A stretch of 64,000 nucleotides of DNA from assembly GCA_022824565.1 (NCBI GenBank), contig JAJDZQ010000009.1:46174-110173 (forward strand), given 5' to 3'. The position numbers and the translations under genes are program-made. Shown here piece after piece: positions 62,849-64,000 of this stretch (its first letter is position 1; each line of letters opens with the position of its first letter). Below the pieces are notes generated by a model that was not told where the DNA came from, made no database searches, and saw only the letters and a program-made list of their open reading frames with translations. The stretch comes from Anaerolineae bacterium. Its GTDB lineage: Bacteria > Chloroflexota > Anaerolineae > Aggregatilineales > Phototrophicaceae.

Positions 62849-64000
62849 TTATACAAAGGGGCTTACTAATTTGAATTGCTCAACATCGACCAAACCGTGG
62901 TCGGTAAGCTTCAGCTTGGGAATCACTTCCAAGCCCATGAAACTCATGACCATGAAGGGGTCGCTCATGCGATTGCCCAGTTCATGCGCCGCCTCAATCA
63001 TGCGGTCGTAGCGCATGCGCACGGCTTCTATAGGCGCGTCGCTGAGCAAGCCGGCGATGGGCAAGGGCAAGGAAGCCAAAATCCGCTCGCCGTCAACGGC
63101 GACCAGGCCGCCGCCCATATCCGCGATCGCCCGCACGGCGGCCTCCATACTGACATCATCGGCGCCGATTACCGCCAGGTTGTGATGATCATGCGCCACC
63201 GTGCCGGCGATGGCGCCGCGCGTCAATCCGAAGCCCTTGATGAAAGCCAGGCCAATATTGCCGCTGGCGCGATGCCGTTCGACCATGGCGAATTTGAGAA
63301 TATCGCGTTCAACATCGCTGACCGCGCGGCCATTTACAATTTTGGCGCGCTCCACCAGGTGTTCAGTCGCCACTTGATCGGTAATGACGCCGATGACACG
63401 GATGCTCTGACTCTCAGCCGGCAGGGCGAAGTCCGGCTCTGTCGAAGACAGATTCACCGTGCTGCGAAGATCAGCAGGGCGCGGCAATCGGGCTGCGGCC
63501 GCCATCTTCCCGTTCTCGGCCACCAAAACCCCGCCGCGGTAAACTTGCTGCGGCCTGAAATCGCGCAGGTCATCGACGACCACCAAATCGGCGTATTTGC
63601 CCGGGGCGACCGCGCCATATTTCTTCAGCCCGAAGTGCCTGGCGGTATTGCTGCTGCCCATGCGGATCGCCAGCAGCGGATCGACGCCGGCGGCGATGGC
63701 GATGCGGATCATATAGTCGATTGAGCCCTGATCAATGAGATCGGCGGGAATACGGTCATCGGTGCAGAAGCATAACGCGCCGTGATTAGCGTCCGTCACC
63801 AGCGGCAGCAGCGGTTTGAGATTGCGGGTGGTGGTGCCCTCGCGGATGAATATCGTCAGGCCCAGGCGCAGCTTTTCGCGCGCTTCCGCCAGCGTGGCGC
63901 ATTCGTGCTCGCTCTGAACACCGGCGGCGACATAGGCGTTAAGCATGGCGCCGGTCATATCCGGGGCATGACCGTCCAGCGCCAGATGCTCGAACAAGGC
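62849..64000 (-). CDS. ade: Adenine deaminase, C-terminal part (partial)
   Basis: At least 384 residues; the N-terminus lies beyond the right edge. Motifs: DGHAPDMTGAMLNAYVAAGVQSEHE, TDANHGALCFCTDDR (with the Asp ligand), NTARHFGLKKYGAVAPGKYADLVVVDDLRDF and the C-terminal adenine deaminase region with TVAHDHHNLAVIGAD and MGGGLVAVDGERI. Converts adenine to hypoxanthine, the natural feed into a xanthine-dehydrogenase pathway. Full-length members are about 590 residues. First gene of the cluster seen, same strand as ygeY. Confidence 0.93.
   Translation of the reverse strand, partial: ALFEHLALDGHAPDMTGAMLNAYVAAGVQSEHECATLAEAREKLRLGLTIFIREGTTTRNLKPLLPLVTDANHGALCFCTDDRIPADLIDQGSIDYMIRIAIAAGVDPLLAIRMGSSNTARHFGLKKYGAVAPGKYADLVVVDDLRDFRPQQVYRGGVLVAENGKMAAAARLPRPADLRSTVNLSSTEPDFALPAESQSIRVIGVITDQVATEHLVERAKIVNGRAVSDVERDILKFAMVERHRASGNIGLAFIKGFGLTRGAIAGTVAHDHHNLAVIGADDVSMEAAVRAIADMGGGLVAVDGERILASLPLPIAGLLSDAPIEAVRMRYDRMIEAAHELGNRMSDPFMVMSFMGLEVIPKLKLTDHGLVDVEQFKLVSPFV

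Overview
The window reads as a gene-dense bacterial chromosome segment, most probably from a Chloroflexota (Anaerolineae-like) bacterium. This is an inference from gene content: F420 biosynthesis together with a Mo-hydroxylase/purine cluster, a tig-clpP-clpX operon, a Chloroflexus-like RpoC N-terminus, PPC-domain exported proteins, frequent TTG/GTG starts, a tRNA without encoded CCA, and G-rich intergenic repeats. No phylogenetic marker was aligned. The base composition is GC-rich, with one visibly more A/T-rich island at a restriction-modification locus.

Layout. 1-943 is the N-terminal third of rpoC (minus strand), with its own strong promoter and no rpoB in front of it. 1165-4307 is a sugar-type ABC importer (two permeases and a binding protein). 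4476-6167 is moeA plus a VKOR-type thiol oxidase. 6175-9801 holds an S1 RNA-binding protein, a lipoprotein and a large exported PPC/YfaP-like repeat protein. 9898-12763 is an HD hydrolase coupled to a type II R-M pair whose methyltransferase carries N-terminal HEAT repeats. 12862-15932 has fumarase and two tandem Mn-type superoxide dismutases, one with a Tat signal. 16070-24806 is housekeeping: a DMT exporter, a tandem solute-binding protein, nadD, obg, an MBL protein, clpX, clpP and tig. 25081-27631 has tRNA-Leu, a GbsR-like regulator, Rex and MreB. 27759-32247 is atpA-G-D-C without FO genes. 32371-41729 has proC, a GNAT protein, an SDR, fabF-fabH, a two-TM protein, purine nucleoside phosphorylase and a K+ channel with two RCK units.

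The most interesting part is 41726-64000: twenty genes, all on the minus strand, many overlapping or nearly touching. They combine (a) a xanthine-dehydrogenase-type Mo hydroxylase (fused FAD/2Fe-2S subunit, Mo subunit, and an unknown 584-residue protein between them with phosphorylase-like motifs); (b) a YqeC-MocA fusion accessory protein with a degraded MocA half; (c) a set of genes for coenzyme F420 (cofC, cofD, cofE, a separate FbiB-type nitroreductase), an F420:NADP reductase and a luciferase-like F420 oxidoreductase; and (d) a YgeW/YgeY/SsnA/carbamate kinase/adenine deaminase set known from anaerobic purine catabolism, with two fold-type II PLP enzymes where E. coli has YgeX. With moeA and a purine nucleoside phosphorylase also in the window, the simplest reading is salvage and catabolism of purines through a Mo hydroxylase to ureido compounds and carbamoyl phosphate (ATP yield by carbamate kinase), possibly with electrons exchanged through F420. 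The F420 link is inference from gene order only.

Promoters tend to have a -10 box preceded by GC (GCTAYAAT-like). Three convergent gene pairs overlap by exactly four bases at their stop codons.
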